From: Neofamilia sp964346535
Lineage (GTDB): Bacteria; Bacillota; Clostridia; Tissierellales; Peptoniphilaceae
Reading direction: 5' to 3'
Assembly (NCBI GenBank): GCA_964346535.1
Contig: CAYFUN010000019.1
Location: forward strand, 1-24,790
Length of the DNA: 24,790 bases
Below, piece by piece: positions 22,998 to 24,790 of this stretch (positions are counted from its first letter, which is position 1; each line of letters starts with the position of its first letter). The notes under the pieces were generated by a model. It was not told the origin of the DNA. It saw only the letters and a list, made by a program, of their open reading frames with translations, and made no database searches. Position numbers and translations under genes: made by a program.

Positions 22998-24790
22998 ATG
23001 GAATTAAAAAGTGTTAAGAGAAATGAAGTAGAAGAAAAATACACCTGGGACCTATCAGCCATGGCCAAGGACGAAAATGAATTTAAAGCTGGCCTTGACC
23101 AAGTTGCCAAAGACCTAGACGAATTTGAAAAAACCTACAAGGGAAAAATCAAAGACGTAGACTCAATTTCAAAAATGCTTGCAGCCTACGAAGACATCTA
23201 CCAAAGATACAACCGTTTTGCAGGCTATGCCTATTTACAAATAGCAACAGACCAAGGCAACCACAGCTTCCAAGACTACCAAGCCTATGCAGCCAACGTT
23301 GGAGCCCTAATGGCAGAAAAACTTTCCTTTGTTGAAAGTGATTTGATCCAACTTGACGAAGGCATTTTAAAAGAAGCAGGAGAAATCCCAGCTAACAAGT
23401 CCCTAATAAAAAATGTCTTAAGAAGCAAGGCCCACTACCTAGGCGCAGATGTAGAACAAGCTCTATCATCTCTATCTAGGGTTTTTGATGGACCTTATGC
23501 CATTTATGCCCAAGCCAAACATGCAGACTTAACCTTCTCAGATTTTGAAGTGGATGGAAAGACTTATCCAAACTCCTTTGTACTTTTTGAAAACTACTAC
23601 GAAGGCTTAAAGGATACTAAAGTTAGAAGGGCAGCCTTTGACGCCTTTTCCAAAGACCTAAGAAGATACCAAAACACTATGGCAGGAACAATGTCAGCCC
23701 AAGTCTACCAAGAAAAATCTCTAGCCAACTTACGTGGTTTTGAATCAGTAATAGACTATTTACTATTTGACCAAGAAGTAACTAGGGAAATGTATGACAG
23801 ACAAATTGATATCCTAATGGAAGACTTTGCTCCAATAATGAGAAAATATGTAAGTCTAATTAAGAGAGTAAACAAGTTAGACAAACTAACTTATCCAGAT
23901 TTAAAAATTGCCTTAGACCCAGACTTTACTGAAACAATAACTATTGAAGAATCTAAGGGCAAGCTAATGGAAGGCTTAAAAGTTTTAGGCGACGACTATG
24001 TTGAAATGATTAGAAGGGCCTTTGACGAAAGATGGATTGACTTCCCAATTAACGACGGTAAACAAAATGGAGCCTTCTGCTCATCACCTTATGGAGTTCA
24101 CCCATATATACTAAATTCTTGGACAGGATCTTTAGAAGACTTATTTGTTCTAGGCCACGAACTAGGTCATGCAGGCCACTTTAGCCTAGCAGGTCAGGCC
24201 CAAAACCTAACTAACACTAGACCAAGTCTTTACTTTATAGAGGCACCATCAACAACTAACGAACTAATTATTGGTAACGACATGTTAACTTGGAACGATG
24301 ACCCAGCCTTCCAAAGATTTGTCTACTCATCAATAATTTCTAGGACCTACTACCACAACATGGTAACTCACCTTTTAGAAGCCCACTTCCAAAGAGAAGT
24401 TTATAAACTAGTAGACAAGGGCCAAGGTATAAACGCCACAGTTTTAAATAAATTATTTATGGAAACTCTAGAAAAATTCTGGGGAGATACAGTTGAACTA
24501 ACTGACGGTGCAGAATTAACTTGGATGAGACAGCTTCACTACTACAGAGGCCTATATCCTTACACTTATTCAGCAGGCTTAACTATAGGAACAGTTGTGT
24601 CCCAAAAAATTGTAAAAGAAGGTCAGCCAGCAGTTGATGCTTGGATAAAGACTTTAAAGGCTGGAGGAACTGAAGACCCAGTTGGCCTTGCAAAAATTGC
24701 AGGAGTTGACATTACAACTGACCAGGCTCTAAGAGACACTTTAAAATATTTAGACGGAGTTGTAAATAAAATAGAAGAGCTTACAGACCA
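22998..24790 (+). CDS. pepF: Oligoendopeptidase F (M3 family), cut by the window end
   Basis: Cytoplasmic zinc oligopeptidase that trims peptides of roughly 7-17 residues, useful to a peptide fermenter. 597 codons are visible from ATG 22998 (AAGGAGG at 22985-22992) to the last base, with no stop. PepF is about 600 aa, and the end reads like the usual C-terminal helix (LKYLDGVVNKIEEL), so only a few codons are missing. The zinc site is GHELGHAGH, with His387, Glu388 and His391, and third ligand Glu415 in FIEAPSTTNE. The C-terminal HYYRGLYPYTYSAGL is the M3 substrate-binding block. Codon choice is rich in AAC, GCC and CTA. Typical family length and intact motifs argue against a pseudogene. Confidence 0.95.
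   Translation, partial: MELKSVKRNEVEEKYTWDLSAMAKDENEFKAGLDQVAKDLDEFEKTYKGKIKDVDSISKMLAAYEDIYQRYNRFAGYAYLQIATDQGNHSFQDYQAYAANVGALMAEKLSFVESDLIQLDEGILKEAGEIPANKSLIKNVLRSKAHYLGADVEQALSSLSRVFDGPYAIYAQAKHADLTFSDFEVDGKTYPNSFVLFENYYEGLKDTKVRRAAFDAFSKDLRRYQNTMAGTMSAQVYQEKSLANLRGFESVIDYLLFDQEVTREMYDRQIDILMEDFAPIMRKYVSLIKRVNKLDKLTYPDLKIALDPDFTETITIEESKGKLMEGLKVLGDDYVEMIRRAFDERWIDFPINDGKQNGAFCSSPYGVHPYILNSWTGSLEDLFVLGHELGHAGHFSLAGQAQNLTNTRPSLYFIEAPSTTNELIIGNDMLTWNDDPAFQRFVYSSIISRTYYHNMVTHLLEAHFQREVYKLVDKGQGINATVLNKLFMETLEKFWGDTVELTDGAELTWMRQLHYYRGLYPYTYSAGLTIGTVVSQKIVKEGQPAVDAWIKTLKAGGTEDPVGLAKIAGVDITTDQALRDTLKYLDGVVNKIEELTD

Overview
The window looks like chromosome from a low-GC Gram-positive anaerobe that ferments amino acids. 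A Clostridia/Tissierellia-type organism, for example a Peptoniphilaceae relative, is my inference. The grounds are AT-rich DNA with strong AGGAGG ribosome sites, a complete selenium-dependent glycine reductase operon, selenocysteine (Sec) insertion genes, arginine deiminase, an LtaS-type lipoteichoic acid synthase and an RqcH/NFACT protein. I cannot name the genus from sequence alone. Nothing points to a phage, IS element, CRISPR array, rRNA or tRNA.

Layout. (1) 44-3587, +: two large ABC-2-type permeases followed by their ATPase, probably an exporter or peptide-resistance system. (2) 3658-6911, -: selB and selA, overlapping as TAATG, converging on the ABC genes at a shared bidirectional terminator. 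(3) 6912-7230: a divergent control region where the best selA promoter and the best grd promoter overlap; both transcripts have structured leaders. (4) 7231-14708, +: grdX-trxB-trxA-grdE-grdA-grdB-grdC-grdD, the glycine reductase operon. grdA and grdB each contain an in-frame UGA that must be read as Sec, each followed by a SECIS-like hairpin. (5) 15044-16456, +: an AGCS sodium:amino-acid symporter, plausibly the glycine importer. (6) 16623-18998, -: an LtaS-like enzyme with an extra C-terminal domain. (7) 19309-20535, +: a solitary arginine deiminase. (8) 20587-22317, -: rqcH. (9) 22385-24790, +: a histidine phosphatase and pepF, the latter cut by the window end only a few codons short of its expected C-terminus.

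How the genes fit together. Glycine probably enters through the AGCS symporter. NADPH electrons pass TrxB -> TrxA -> selenoprotein GrdA. GrdB/GrdE binds glycine through a pyruvoyl group and moves the carboxymethyl group to Sec on GrdA. GrdC/GrdD releases it as acetyl phosphate, which yields ATP through acetate kinase (not in the window). SelA makes Sec-tRNA and SelB delivers it at the two UGA codons, so the divergent selAB and grd units form one functional block. selD (selenophosphate synthetase) and selC (tRNA-Sec) are needed but were not found here.

The points most worth a second look are the overlapping selA/grd promoters and leaders, two mutually exclusive hairpins right after the grdD stop, a GC-rich hairpin inside the start of grdC, an atypical thioredoxin active site (Cys-Glu-Pro-Cys), and the C-terminal extension of the LtaS-like protein, which resembles part of a glycerophosphodiesterase barrel.
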